In this document: piece after piece, positions 16,208 to 24,568 of the stretch | How the letters are laid out: the number at the start of each line of letters is the position of its first letter | How positions within the stretch are numbered: the stretch's first letter is position 1 | Origin: Planctomycetota bacterium | Lineage (GTDB): Bacteria; Planctomycetota; UBA1135; GCA-002686595 | Direction of reading: 5' to 3' | Assembly: GCA_029259635.1 (NCBI GenBank) | Contig: JAJDEU010000055.1 | Location: forward strand, 50,969 to 114,968 | DNA length: 64,000 nt | The notes under the pieces: generated by a model | What the model was told of the DNA's origin: nothing | Databases searched by the model: none | The model's input: only the letters and a program-made list of their open reading frames with translations | Program-made: the position numbers and the translations under genes

Positions 16208-18256
16208 ATGTCCAGCAAGTCGAAGAAGAAGACTCTCCCCTCCGCCAAGACCTCGACCAAGGATGTCAAGGTCGCCGAAGTGGTTCACGACCAGGCCGCG
16301 GAGCACCTCGGGCTCGACGAGGTCATCGATGTGCCCAAGGGCACGAGTCCGCTCAAGTGGGTTGTGATGGTGGCTGTCGTGATCGGGCTCACCGTGATTT
16401 TCGCGATCGATCCGAGCACGGTCCAACGAGCAACGCAGGGCGGCTCGGGGACCTACATGAGCTGGACGAGTCCGAGCACCGACGCCAAGGTCGAGATGTC
16501 GAGGGGCGAGTTCCTTCAGGAGATGCGCAAGCTCGACTACTACCTCAAGATGTTCCGGCGCGACAATTTGAAGGAAGAGGATGTCGCGATCTTCATCCTG
16601 CTCGGCGAGCTGGCGAGTGACGCGGGAATCGCGATCAGCGACGACGAACTGCGCGAGAGACTGACCGAGATTTCTGCGAGCAGCGGTACCGCAGCGCTTG
16701 AAGCCCACATGAAGCGCTCGCCCGGGCGCACCCATGGATTCCAGGAGACGGTTCGCGCGTTGATGCGCGGGCAACGCTACCAGCAGCTGCTCGGTACCCT
16801 GGCCACCAATGTCGATCCGGTCGATGTCGAACAGACCTGGCGCGACGGTCACCAGGAGTACGCCTACGACTATGTCGGCCTCGAGGTCGCGGGCCTCATC
16901 GAGGATGCCTTGACCGAAGTGCCGGAGGACGCGGGATTGGCGACGTGGCTCGCCGAACTATCTACGGGTGAACAGACACAGTTTTACGAGCCGCCGCGCG
17001 TCCGTGCCGAGCTGATCGGGTTCCTGATCGGCGGGGACAACACGGCGGAAGGCTTGCTCGCACGCTTTCCCGAAGAGGTGGAGGAGCCGGTCCTTGAAGA
17101 CTCGACGACGGGGACCGAGGACGGCGAGGCCACAGAGGCGGAGTTCGTTGCGGCAGAAGATGACGACTCTGCAAACACCGCTGCCGACGAGGACGGAGCT
17201 TCGAGCCTGACCAAGCTCTATTACGACAGCGTCCGCTTCTCGCGATTCATGCGTCCAACCCCCGCCGAAGGCGAGCCGGCGCTCGATTACGCCAACCGAT
17301 TCTTTCCGTTTGATGAAGTCGAAGAGATCGCTGCTCGCGAAGCGCCGATCTACTTCGCTCTGAATCGCTGGTTGGAAGATGTGGAGACGCGCGAAGCGAC
17401 GGGCACTCCCGTCGATCTCGCGGCAGAGGCGAGCGAGCTTGGACTCTCGTATCTACCGGCGGAGACGGCTTACTCCCGTTCCGAGTGGGCAGTGGTTGAA
17501 GGTTGGGGTGACGCGCCGCTCGGTGGTCGCATCGAACGGATGCCGGAGGGCGCGTTGAGTACGGCTCTCATCGTCCAGAGCGGTGGACTCTTCGTCGCTC
17601 GCCAGAAAGAACGTATTGAGGGTTACCTGCCCGAGCTTGAGACGATTCGGGACAAGGTCGTGACGGCCTGGGCGGATCAACGCGCTGGGGAGCTTGCGAT
17701 CGAGCGATTGGAAGCGCTGCGCGACAGCTTCGCTCTCGTCGAAGAGGCGACCAACGATTCGGACGCGGAGGCGAGCACGGACGGAGTGGAGGACGCCAAT
17801 GCGGACGACACTGCTGCTGCGGACGACACCGGATCGGATGCCGATACGGCGTCGGGAGTTGTCAGCGTCAGCGAAACCGAATTCGCCGTGGCCGCCGCCG
17901 CTCTCGGGCTCGATGTTGGGCGTCGACCCTACTTCGAGAAGAGCGTTGAGTTCAGCCAAGACCCGGACAAGAGCAAGCCGGGCCACATGTTCATCAGCAG
18001 TCGATCGAACCTCGAATCGCTCGAAGCCGGAGAGCTGTCTTCGCCCGAACTGAATCCGACGAAGACGGTGGCTTACCTGGTGCGCGCGCTCGGTAAACGC
18101 GATCCGGAAGCCTGGCGGCTCTCACCCGACGAATTCGAGCAAGCCAAGCTGTTCGCCGAGTACAAAGCTAGTCTCGCGTTCTCGGAAGCGAACTTCAGCA
18201 CCGAGGCGCTGTTCGAGAAGTACGACGTCGTCTTGGAGAACGACTCCGAGGAGTAG
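16208..18256 (+). CDS. PpiD/SurA-like membrane-anchored folding factor
   Basis: The start is taken as ATG 16208 (MSSKSKKK...) rather than GTG 16193. A basic, Lys-rich cytoplasmic tail is followed by one membrane helix (PLKWVVMVAVVIGLTVIFAI, about residues 47-66), then a large extracytoplasmic part. It contains a SurA/PpiD-type helical region ('EMSRGEFLQEMRKLDYY', 'AISDDELRERL...FQETVRALMRGQRYQQLL') and a parvulin-like region near 'PLGGRIERMPEGALSTALIVQSGGLFVARQKERIEGY'. Two acidic low-complexity inserts (about residues 290-335 and 515-555) interrupt it. One membrane anchor plus parvulin-like domains resembles PpiD, an inner-membrane chaperone for proteins leaving SecYEG. About 680 residues, near PpiD size. 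Confidence 0.65.
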   Translation: MSSKSKKKTLPSAKTSTKDVKVAEVVHDQAAEHLGLDEVIDVPKGTSPLKWVVMVAVVIGLTVIFAIDPSTVQRATQGGSGTYMSWTSPSTDAKVEMSRGEFLQEMRKLDYYLKMFRRDNLKEEDVAIFILLGELASDAGIAISDDELRERLTEISASSGTAALEAHMKRSPGRTHGFQETVRALMRGQRYQQLLGTLATNVDPVDVEQTWRDGHQEYAYDYVGLEVAGLIEDALTEVPEDAGLATWLAELSTGEQTQFYEPPRVRAELIGFLIGGDNTAEGLLARFPEEVEEPVLEDSTTGTEDGEATEAEFVAAEDDDSANTAADEDGASSLTKLYYDSVRFSRFMRPTPAEGEPALDYANRFFPFDEVEEIAAREAPIYFALNRWLEDVETREATGTPVDLAAEASELGLSYLPAETAYSRSEWAVVEGWGDAPLGGRIERMPEGALSTALIVQSGGLFVARQKERIEGYLPELETIRDKVVTAWADQRAGELAIERLEALRDSFALVEEATNDSDAEASTDGVEDANADDTAAADDTGSDADTASGVVSVSETEFAVAAAALGLDVGRRPYFEKSVEFSQDPDKSKPGHMFISSRSNLESLEAGELSSPELNPTKTVAYLVRALGKRDPEAWRLSPDEFEQAKLFAEYKASLAFSEANFSTEALFEKYDVVLENDSEE

Positions 18257-18267
18257 GCGAAGGCGCC

Positions 18268-19023
18268 CTACCTCTTCGTCGCGATCGCGGCGATGGAGTG
18301 GCCGACGGGAATGTCGGACCGCCGCGAGACCAAAAGTTCTGCCGCGAACACTCGGTGAAGTAGGTCGTGGACGAAGCCGGGAATCGGCCAACTCAGGTTC
18401 GTGTGCTTGGGCTCTTTCCGCCGGGGCACGAGCGCTTCGAGGCACTTGACGGCCAGAACGAAGGGCAGGATCAACGGGAAGAGCAGCACGTTGGTATGCG
18501 TGTTCCGCTCGACGGTGAGGCCCGCCGAATCGAAGACTCGATGGAGCATCGAGCGCGTGTAGCGCCGCTGGTGTTGCGCGATCGCGTCGTTGTTGCTGAA
18601 CAGGAATTGGTAGGCCGGCACGCTGACGAAGACGTGTCCGCCAGGAGCGAGAATCCGCGCGACCTCGCGCATGACAGCTACGTCATCGGGGATGTGCTCG
18701 ATGGCGTCGAACATGCAGACGAGATCGAAGCTGTTGTCGGCGTAGGGCAGGGCGTAGCCATCGACCAGAGTGGCGCCTCGGAAGCCGCGCTCTTCGCAGT
18801 AGGCCAAGCTCTCCAGCGAAATATCCGCGGGGAAGACGCGCGTGGTGATCTCGGAGAGCCCGGGTAGGAATCCACCCATCCCGCAGCCCAGGTCGAGCGC
18901 TCGCGCGGGGCGCTTTTCTGCGAGGTGAGACTCTAGCAGGCCTAGGTAGACGGTGCGGCGACCGCGGAACCACCAGTGGCTCTCTTCGAGTTCGCGGAAC
19001 TGGTCGTAGGCGGTGGCATCCAT
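18268..19023 (-). CDS. Class I SAM-dependent methyltransferase
   Basis: This 251-residue protein has the motif I ARALDLGCGMGGFLPGL, motif II/III region 'GYALPYADNSFDLVCMFDAIEHIPD' and post-motif 'EVARILAPGGHVFVSVPAY'. The N-terminal 'ESHWWFRGRR' is characteristic of methyltransferases found in polysaccharide and polyprenyl-glycan clusters. A hydrophobic segment (about residues 175-195, NVLLFPLILPFVLAVKC) suggests membrane association, which fits a lipid-linked substrate. It follows the second methyltransferase by 13 bases and is likely co-transcribed with it and the FAD oxidoreductase. The 3' end lies 11 bases from the convergent PpiD-like gene. Substrate unknown. Confidence 0.85.
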   Translation of the reverse strand: MDATAYDQFRELEESHWWFRGRRTVYLGLLESHLAEKRPARALDLGCGMGGFLPGLSEITTRVFPADISLESLAYCEERGFRGATLVDGYALPYADNSFDLVCMFDAIEHIPDDVAVMREVARILAPGGHVFVSVPAYQFLFSNNDAIAQHQRRYTRSMLHRVFDSAGLTVERNTHTNVLLFPLILPFVLAVKCLEALVPRRKEPKHTNLSWPIPGFVHDLLHRVFAAELLVSRRSDIPVGHSIAAIATKR

Positions 19024-19036
19024 GCGGCGACAGACT

Positions 19037-19966
19037 CTAGTTCGCGGAAACGGGTTCGGCGACCACGATCATCTCATCGAAGAGATTGATGTAGAGCGCG
19101 AAGCCGCCAATGAGATTGAGCGGGCTGAGCAGCGTGGAGAGAATCGGATGGAGTCGACCGGCGCGCTCGCCAATGAAGCTGAGCGACACGTACTTGCCGC
19201 CCAGAGCGGACTTGTTCTCGAGAACGGCGAACCCGGCGCGCTTCAGGATCTCGCCGAGCGTCTTGGGGTTGAAGTGATAGATGTGCTCGGTGTGCTTGTA
19301 GTGCTGCCACTTGGGGCCGAGCCAGTTGGCCGCGCGACTGTCGACGTTTTGGGTCTCGATCAAAAGCTTGCCGCCGGGCGCGAGGAGCTTGCGCGCTTCC
19401 GACAGAGCGGCGACGGGATCTGGGATATGTTCGAGCACATCCCAGAGCGTGATCAGGTCAAAGCTTTTTGGCTCGAGGTCGACTTCGCCCAGAAGTCCGG
19501 CGAGCACGTTGTCTTTGCCGATGCGCTCCCCGGCTTCTGCTCGCACGGCCTCCGAAGGTTCGAGCCCGGTGACCTGCCAGCCCTCCTCCTGCATGACCGA
19601 CAGGAAGTACGCCGCTGCACAGCCCACGTCGAGGACTCGGCCGGGTGCGCGAAAGTGTCGCCGGACAACCGCCAGGCGCCGGCGATAGGTGCGGATGTAG
19701 AGCTCGGCGTCCGAGACGTAGTCGGTGTAGCCGCGCGTCTTGGCCTCGGAAGAACTCCAGTAGCCCTCGTTGTAGACGTGCTCGATGAGGTCGGCGTTCG
19801 TCAGGCGCGGGGTGACGTAGGTCAGCTCGCAGTCCCGACAAGTGACCACCGAGAAGAGGCCGTCCTTGAATTTGAGGTCGGATTCCTTGCCGCCGCAGAA
19901 ACCGCAAGCCACCGGCAGGAGAGCGTCTTCGGGTACGTGCTCCGCGAGTCCGGGGATGGGGGTCAC
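19037..19966 (-). CDS. SAM-dependent methyltransferase with N-terminal zinc-binding segment
   Basis: The 309-residue protein starts at GTG, overlapping the stop of the upstream FAD oxidoreductase gene (GTGA). The N-terminus has two CxxC pairs (CGFCGG and CRDCEL) in a zinc-ribbon arrangement, then 'YNEGYWSS', as in sugar C-methyltransferase-like and related Methyltransf_23 proteins. The Rossmann core has VLDVGCAAAYFLSVM (motif I), 'VTGLEPSEAVRAEA' and 'FDLITLWDVLEHIPDP', then 'EARKLLAPGGKLLIETQN'. The pairing with another methyltransferase and a mutase-like flavoprotein suggests modification of a sugar or lipid-linked glycan. Exact substrate cannot be read from sequence. Confidence 0.85.
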   Translation of the reverse strand: MTPIPGLAEHVPEDALLPVACGFCGGKESDLKFKDGLFSVVTCRDCELTYVTPRLTNADLIEHVYNEGYWSSSEAKTRGYTDYVSDAELYIRTYRRRLAVVRRHFRAPGRVLDVGCAAAYFLSVMQEEGWQVTGLEPSEAVRAEAGERIGKDNVLAGLLGEVDLEPKSFDLITLWDVLEHIPDPVAALSEARKLLAPGGKLLIETQNVDSRAANWLGPKWQHYKHTEHIYHFNPKTLGEILKRAGFAVLENKSALGGKYVSLSFIGERAGRLHPILSTLLSPLNLIGGFALYINLFDEMIVVAEPVSAN

Positions 19967-21366
19967 CCGAAGTACTCCTCGCCGCTGGCAATCTCTTCAG
20001 CTTTCGCGTCCTGGCCTCGGATGAGCGTCCGCGCCACGGCTCGCCCCATCGCGATGGAGTGGTCCATGTTGTTGTAGCGAAAGAGGCCCTGGCGACCGGT
20101 CGTGTGGAGGTTCTTCACGCGCTTGGCTTCGCGCTTGAGGCAGTTGAGGTTCGCCTTATACGTCAGGTCGTAGACGGGGTAGGCATAGCGAACCTTCTGG
20201 AGGTCGATGCCGCGACACTTGCCCGGCTCGAGCAGGCCAACCGTGACGAGGTCCTGTTCGGCAATGCGAGCGCCTTCTTCCAGGGTCATCTTCCAGTGCT
20301 CGTCGTCCCAACGACAGGTGATCTCACAGCACACCACAGTCTTGTCGCCGGGAGCACAGTCGTCGGAGAAGTTCTTGAACTCCGAGATGCGGTGAATGGT
20401 CAGGTTCTTCTCGGGCAGGTAGACCCAGTGATCCGGCGAGACGGTGGGTTGGTCGACTTCCAAGTACACGAAGACGATGCCGATGTACTCGAGGTTGTCG
20501 ATCGCTTGGGTCACCTCGTCGGAGATCTTTGGGTGATAGCACTCGAGCACGCGCGGCAGCGGCATCGTGTTCACGACGTGCTCGCAGTCGAGTGATTCTT
20601 CGGTACCGTCCTCCGTTCGATACCAAACTTTTTGAATCGTGTCGTCCTCAAGGTCGAGCCGAGTCGCCGGGCAGCCGAGCTTGAGCTCGACACCCATCGC
20701 AACCAGCTTCTCCGCATACTTGCGCCCAATCAAGCCGATGCCTTCGCGAGCGGGGTACCAGAACTCGCTGACCAAGCTGCGAACCTCGCCCTCTTTCGGC
20801 GGATTGATCGTCTTGATGATCGTGTCCCACAGATTCGCTTGGCTGATTCGCTGGCTGGCCCAGTCCGCGGAAATTTCTGTGCACGGGCGCTTCCAGGCCT
20901 TCGACGTGTAAGTGCCGAAGAACATTTCGTACAGCGTGCGACCGAAGCGCTTCAGCACCCAGTTCTCGAAGTGGTCGTCGGGGATCTTTTTGAAGAGCTG
21001 AACGAACCGAATCCAGGCGTAGTCGCGCATCGCGCGGAACATCACCATCGGCGGAAGGCTCTTGAGGACATTCGTCAGCTTGAGCGGGTAGTTGAAGAAC
21101 TTGCCCTGCATGTAGATGCGCGAGAGTCGCTCGCGCGTCACGACCTCGTTGTCGAGCACCTCGTAGATGTGCCGAATCAACTCCTCATCGCGGCTGTGAA
21201 AGCGATGGGGGCCGTGGTCCAACCAATAATCGTCCACCTTCCAACTCGTTGCGATACCGCCCGCGTAAGGCTCGCGCTCGAGCACGGTGACGCGGTGCCC
21301 GGCTTTGGCCAATTCATAGGCATTCGCCAGGCCGGCTAGTCCAGCTCCAAGGACGGCAACGTGCAT
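19963..21366 (-). CDS. FAD-dependent oxidoreductase, UDP-galactopyranose mutase/protoporphyrinogen oxidase-like
   Basis: ATG 21366 is chosen because the dinucleotide-binding motif begins right after it (HVAVLGAGLAGLANAYELAK, GxGxxG), followed by 'VTVLEREPYAGGIATSW', the usual FAD adenine-binding Glu and GG motif. The frame extends to 21465 but without similarity. About 467 residues. 'WLDHGPHRFHSRDEEL' and the end 'TTGRQGLFRYNNMDHSIAMGRAVAR' resemble UDP-galactopyranose mutases and related flavoproteins of polysaccharide gene clusters. The family also contains amine oxidases and desaturases, so the reaction is open. First gene of a three-gene minus-strand operon with two methyltransferases. 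Confidence 0.75.
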   Translation of the reverse strand: MHVAVLGAGLAGLANAYELAKAGHRVTVLEREPYAGGIATSWKVDDYWLDHGPHRFHSRDEELIRHIYEVLDNEVVTRERLSRIYMQGKFFNYPLKLTNVLKSLPPMVMFRAMRDYAWIRFVQLFKKIPDDHFENWVLKRFGRTLYEMFFGTYTSKAWKRPCTEISADWASQRISQANLWDTIIKTINPPKEGEVRSLVSEFWYPAREGIGLIGRKYAEKLVAMGVELKLGCPATRLDLEDDTIQKVWYRTEDGTEESLDCEHVVNTMPLPRVLECYHPKISDEVTQAIDNLEYIGIVFVYLEVDQPTVSPDHWVYLPEKNLTIHRISEFKNFSDDCAPGDKTVVCCEITCRWDDEHWKMTLEEGARIAEQDLVTVGLLEPGKCRGIDLQKVRYAYPVYDLTYKANLNCLKREAKRVKNLHTTGRQGLFRYNNMDHSIAMGRAVARTLIRGQDAKAEEIASGEEYFG

Positions 21367-21582
21367 TGAGGGAGGGTCGGGGAAGGGGATGGGCCGGGCT
21401 CGGCCAGTGGGGCGCCTGGAGAGGAGCGGAGGAGAGTGTTCGAGGGCGTTGGGCTGGGTTCTCAATCGGTCGCCAGGGGGGGGGCGACTTGAACCCGTAG
21501 AAAGCGTTCGAGACCGGACTCTCGAAAAAAGAGGCAGGGGCCATAAATGCGGCCCACACGATACCCGAAGCGGGCTTCTGGG

Positions 21583-23415
21583 TCAGGCTCCTCGGAAGCT
21601 GACGCGGAAAACCGATCCGCCGGACTCGCGCTGTTCGACGCTGGCCCGCGCTCCCATCGATTTGGCGTGGATCGCGACCAGGTGGAGCCCCAGCCCCGTG
21701 CCGGTCGAGGTGCGGGTGACCTCGTTCCCGACGCGGTAGAAGGCTTCGAAGATGTGCTCGAGCTCCTCGGACGGGATTCCCGGGCCGCGGTCGGCGACCT
21801 CCAGGACGACTTGGCCCGAGTGGACCCCGGTTCGAATCTCGATCGGTCCCGAGCCGTTGATCCGCGTGGCTGGGGGCAGCGCATATTTGCGAGCGTTTTC
21901 GACGAGGTTGTCGAGGATGCTGGAGACGGCATCCGGCTCGAGCAGGACCGCGGGCAGACCGTCTTTGAGCTGAAAGGAGAGGTCGGCGCCGTCTCCGCCC
22001 GCGCGTTGCTCCAGGTCGAGCTTCAGGCTAGTGACCAAATCGCTGAGATCGCCCGGCTCGGGATTGGCGAGCTTGGAGCTGAGTCGCGCCTTTTCGAGGA
22101 CGCGCTCCACCAGGGTCGAGAGGCGACCGGTCTCGCGCACGATGCGGGAGTAGTACTCGTCGCGCTTGCTCTCGTCCGAGACCCAGCCCTCGAGCAACAT
22201 CTCGGCGTGGAGGCGAATCGCGGAGAGCGGGGTTCGCAGCTCGTGAGTCACCGCCGCCACGAAGTTTTCGGTTTGCTGGGCTTGTTCGAGTTCGCGGCTC
22301 ACGCTCCGCATCAAGAGCGCCATTCCGGTTCCCAGAGTGAGCGCCAACATCGCGGCGACTCCGAAGAATCGCCAACTCTGAGCCTGAAAGCGGCTCTCGA
22401 TTTCCCCCTCGTCAATCACGACATTGATGTCGCCGAAGGTGGTGTCGTCGTCATCCGTCTCGAAGCCCAGCGTGCGAACGAGGGAGACGGGAAAGCGGTA
22501 TTCCGCAGCTCGCTCCGCGGGGTTTGCGGTAGGACTCTCGTCGCCTTGAAAACGCTCGGAGCCCGAGAACACTTGATCGGAGACCTGAACCGGCAGCTCG
22601 GCAAAGAGCCAATAGGGATCGAGGAACATGCCTTGCACGAGCCCGAATCCGGGCCGGAGCATCTCGAGGCAGGGCGCGTGCTTGATGAGCAACGGATCGA
22701 ACTCATCCATGACGATCCACCGAGTTGCGATGGCGCGCGGCTCGCCGCCGGGCTCTTCGTAGAAGCGTAGGTGAAACTGGCTGTAGTTGATCGGGACCGT
22801 GACGCTATTGAGCAGCTCCATGTGCTCGCGAAAGCACTCGGCCTCGTCGTTCTGAGCGCGGTTCACCGCCACGGGGACGAGATTGCTCTCGACTGTCTCC
22901 ACCGTGCCGAGTCGCGCCGCGCGACGAAGGAATCCGTCGTGCTCATTGCGTCGCATCAGCCGCTCCGCAGCCTCGACGAGGTCGGGCTCCTCGCTCTGTA
23001 GGTCCGCCTCGTCTTCGGGGGTTCGACCACCCATGAACAGACCAACCTTCTCGTCGTTCAGGTCCGCCAGGTTGTAGCTAAACCAGGCCAGGACGCCTTC
23101 CGGGAGCTCTTCCCGAACGAGCGGGGAGTAGTGCAGGGAGAGCGAGGCGTCGAGCTCGTCACCGATCGCAAAAATTTGCGCGTAGTGGTGGAAGGGGCGA
23201 GCGGTCTCCGCATCGAGCAGCTGGGAGAGATTCTCAGAGATTCCGTAAGCGAGTCGGCGTGCGGCCTCCCGTGCTGCTTCGGGGACCGCGTCGAGTTCGG
23301 CTCGGTAGTCGAGCCAGATCTGGTGCCAGTGAAGTCCACCCAAGACCAGCGCTGGCAAGACCAGCAGGAGCGAGTAGAGCACAAAGGCGGTGCGCTTCTT
23401 CTTTAGGCGTACCAC
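21583..23415 (-). CDS. Membrane sensor histidine kinase
   Basis: This 610-residue kinase begins at GTG 23415 and overlaps the response regulator gene by 13 bases. It has two membrane helices (about residues 10-30 and 350-370) bounding a ~310-residue extracytoplasmic sensor domain that I do not recognise. The second helix leads straight into the HisKA domain without a clear HAMP. Phospho-acceptor His391 lies in AAVTHELRTPLSAIRLHAE. The ATPase domain has an N box (ILDNLVENARKYALPP), G1 (LEVADRGPGIPSEEL) and G2 (GTGLGLHLVAIHAKSMGA). It should autophosphorylate and pass phosphate to the adjacent OmpR-type regulator. The input signal is unknown. Confidence 0.93.
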   Translation of the reverse strand: MVRLKKKRTAFVLYSLLLVLPALVLGGLHWHQIWLDYRAELDAVPEAAREAARRLAYGISENLSQLLDAETARPFHHYAQIFAIGDELDASLSLHYSPLVREELPEGVLAWFSYNLADLNDEKVGLFMGGRTPEDEADLQSEEPDLVEAAERLMRRNEHDGFLRRAARLGTVETVESNLVPVAVNRAQNDEAECFREHMELLNSVTVPINYSQFHLRFYEEPGGEPRAIATRWIVMDEFDPLLIKHAPCLEMLRPGFGLVQGMFLDPYWLFAELPVQVSDQVFSGSERFQGDESPTANPAERAAEYRFPVSLVRTLGFETDDDDTTFGDINVVIDEGEIESRFQAQSWRFFGVAAMLALTLGTGMALLMRSVSRELEQAQQTENFVAAVTHELRTPLSAIRLHAEMLLEGWVSDESKRDEYYSRIVRETGRLSTLVERVLEKARLSSKLANPEPGDLSDLVTSLKLDLEQRAGGDGADLSFQLKDGLPAVLLEPDAVSSILDNLVENARKYALPPATRINGSGPIEIRTGVHSGQVVLEVADRGPGIPSEELEHIFEAFYRVGNEVTRTSTGTGLGLHLVAIHAKSMGARASVEQRESGGSVFRVSFRGA

Positions 23416-24092
23416 CGATAGCCCTTGCCGCGCACGGTCTGAACCAACGTCGGCTTGGAGGGGTCGGGCTCGATTTTGCGCCGCAGGCCGACAATGTGAA
23501 TGTCGACCGTGCGGGTCTCGACGTTCGCGCTGCGATAGTGCCAGACGTCGAGCAAGAGATCGTCGCGAGTGACGACGCGCTCGTGATTGCGGACCAAGTA
23601 CTCGAGGATGTCGCCCTCACGAGGAGTGAGCGGAATGACTTTACCGTCGCGGTGAACCTCGAGGCGAGCGAGGTCGACTTCGATACCGGAGGGTAGGGAC
23701 ATCCGCGCCGGCGGCGTGCTGTCCATGGCGCGGCGGCGGAACTGAGCTTCAACCCGCGCGACCAGCTCGCGCGGCGAAAAGGGCTTGGCGACGTAGTCAT
23801 CCGCACCGAGTTCGAACCCGCGCAGAACATCGCGCTCATCGGCCATCGCCGTGAGGATGACGACGCGGACGTCGCGATTCTCATCGCGCAGCGTGCGCAG
23901 GATCTCGAGCCCGCTCATTCCGGGCAGCATGAGGTCGAGCACCATCAGGTCGAAGGATCCTTCGCGCAGCTTGTTCATCGCCTCCAGCCCGTCGAGACAG
24001 ATCTCGACTTCATAATCGGAGTGTTGGAGCGCGTCGCGAAGACCGAAGGCGAGCGCCTCTTCATCTTCGACCACAAGAATCTTCTGAGTCAT
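23403..24092 (-). CDS. OmpR/PhoB-family response regulator
   Basis: The start is ATG 24092 (MTQKILVVEDEE), which removes 21 unrelated residues of the longer frame. The receiver domain has the acidic pocket (VVEDEE), phospho-acceptor Asp53 (LMVLDLMLPGMSG), Thr81 and Lys103 (YVAKPFSPREL). The C-terminal winged helix carries 'LTPREGDILEYLVRNHERVVTRDDLLLDVW', 'RTVDIHIVGLRRKIE' and 'VQTVRGKGYRW', the standard OmpR DNA-binding signature. 229 residues. It is upstream of and overlapping the kinase gene, so the two form a two-component pair. A near-perfect palindrome lies about 120 bases upstream of its start and could be its own target, but that is untested. Confidence 0.95.
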   Translation of the reverse strand: MTQKILVVEDEEALAFGLRDALQHSDYEVEICLDGLEAMNKLREGSFDLMVLDLMLPGMSGLEILRTLRDENRDVRVVILTAMADERDVLRGFELGADDYVAKPFSPRELVARVEAQFRRRAMDSTPPARMSLPSGIEVDLARLEVHRDGKVIPLTPREGDILEYLVRNHERVVTRDDLLLDVWHYRSANVETRTVDIHIVGLRRKIEPDPSKPTLVQTVRGKGYRWYA

Positions 24093-24568
24093 TGGAGATC
24101 GTGGTGAACGGGGGGAAGTGGAAGCATCCGGGTGGGCATCAGTGTGAGGCAGCATGGGAGTTTAGCTCTGAAGAGTTGCGAACTCACAAGCCGGGATCTG
24201 AGGCATCTCCCAGTCTCGCTTGCGAGACGCGCCTGTTCGATTCACGTCAGCGTATTGTTGGGGGGATTAACCCTACTTGAACCCAATTCGAGAGCCGAGC
24301 CTGACGATCTGCCGCTCCCGGCCCTATCGGCTGCTCACGCCGATTACCGGAGGCTCTCGAGGCTATGTGAACGACAAATCAGGCGAGCTTCAGGCGCGCT
24401 CCATCAGAACCGCCCCAGGCCCGCTCGGGTCGCTTATGCTGGGCGATCCCTCTCCTCACCCGCTTTGGTCCTTTCGACCTCGGCCCGCCCCTCTGCTCCA
24501 GAGCTCCACACCGGACCGCTCGCGGGAGGACGGCCCCCTCCAGTCCTCGATTGCCCCCTCCTTCTGCG
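24093..24568. other. Divergent intergenic region with no gene
   Basis: This 476-base stretch separates the minus-strand two-component operon from the plus-strand EF-hand gene and must contain both promoters. I see no open frame with protein-like composition and no recognisable RNA. A 16-base palindrome (24213-24228) is the most regular element. A further inverted pair, CGAGAGCC near 24290 and GGCTCTCG near 24353, spans about 60 bases. No convincing -35/-10 pair stands out on either strand. Confidence 0.5.
24213..24228. promoter_or_regulatory. Palindrome, possible operator
   Basis: GTCTCGCTTGCGAGAC: two 7-base arms around a central TT. The spacer is too short for a hairpin loop, so a dimeric DNA-binding protein site is more likely than a terminator. 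It sits 121 bases upstream of the response regulator start. Confidence 0.3.

Noticed and set aside
19013..20077. 354-codon plus-strand frame
   Set aside because: Antisense to a methyltransferase with clear SAM motifs.
21547..22770. 407-codon plus-strand frame
   Set aside because: Fully antisense to the histidine kinase, whose motifs are intact on the minus strand.
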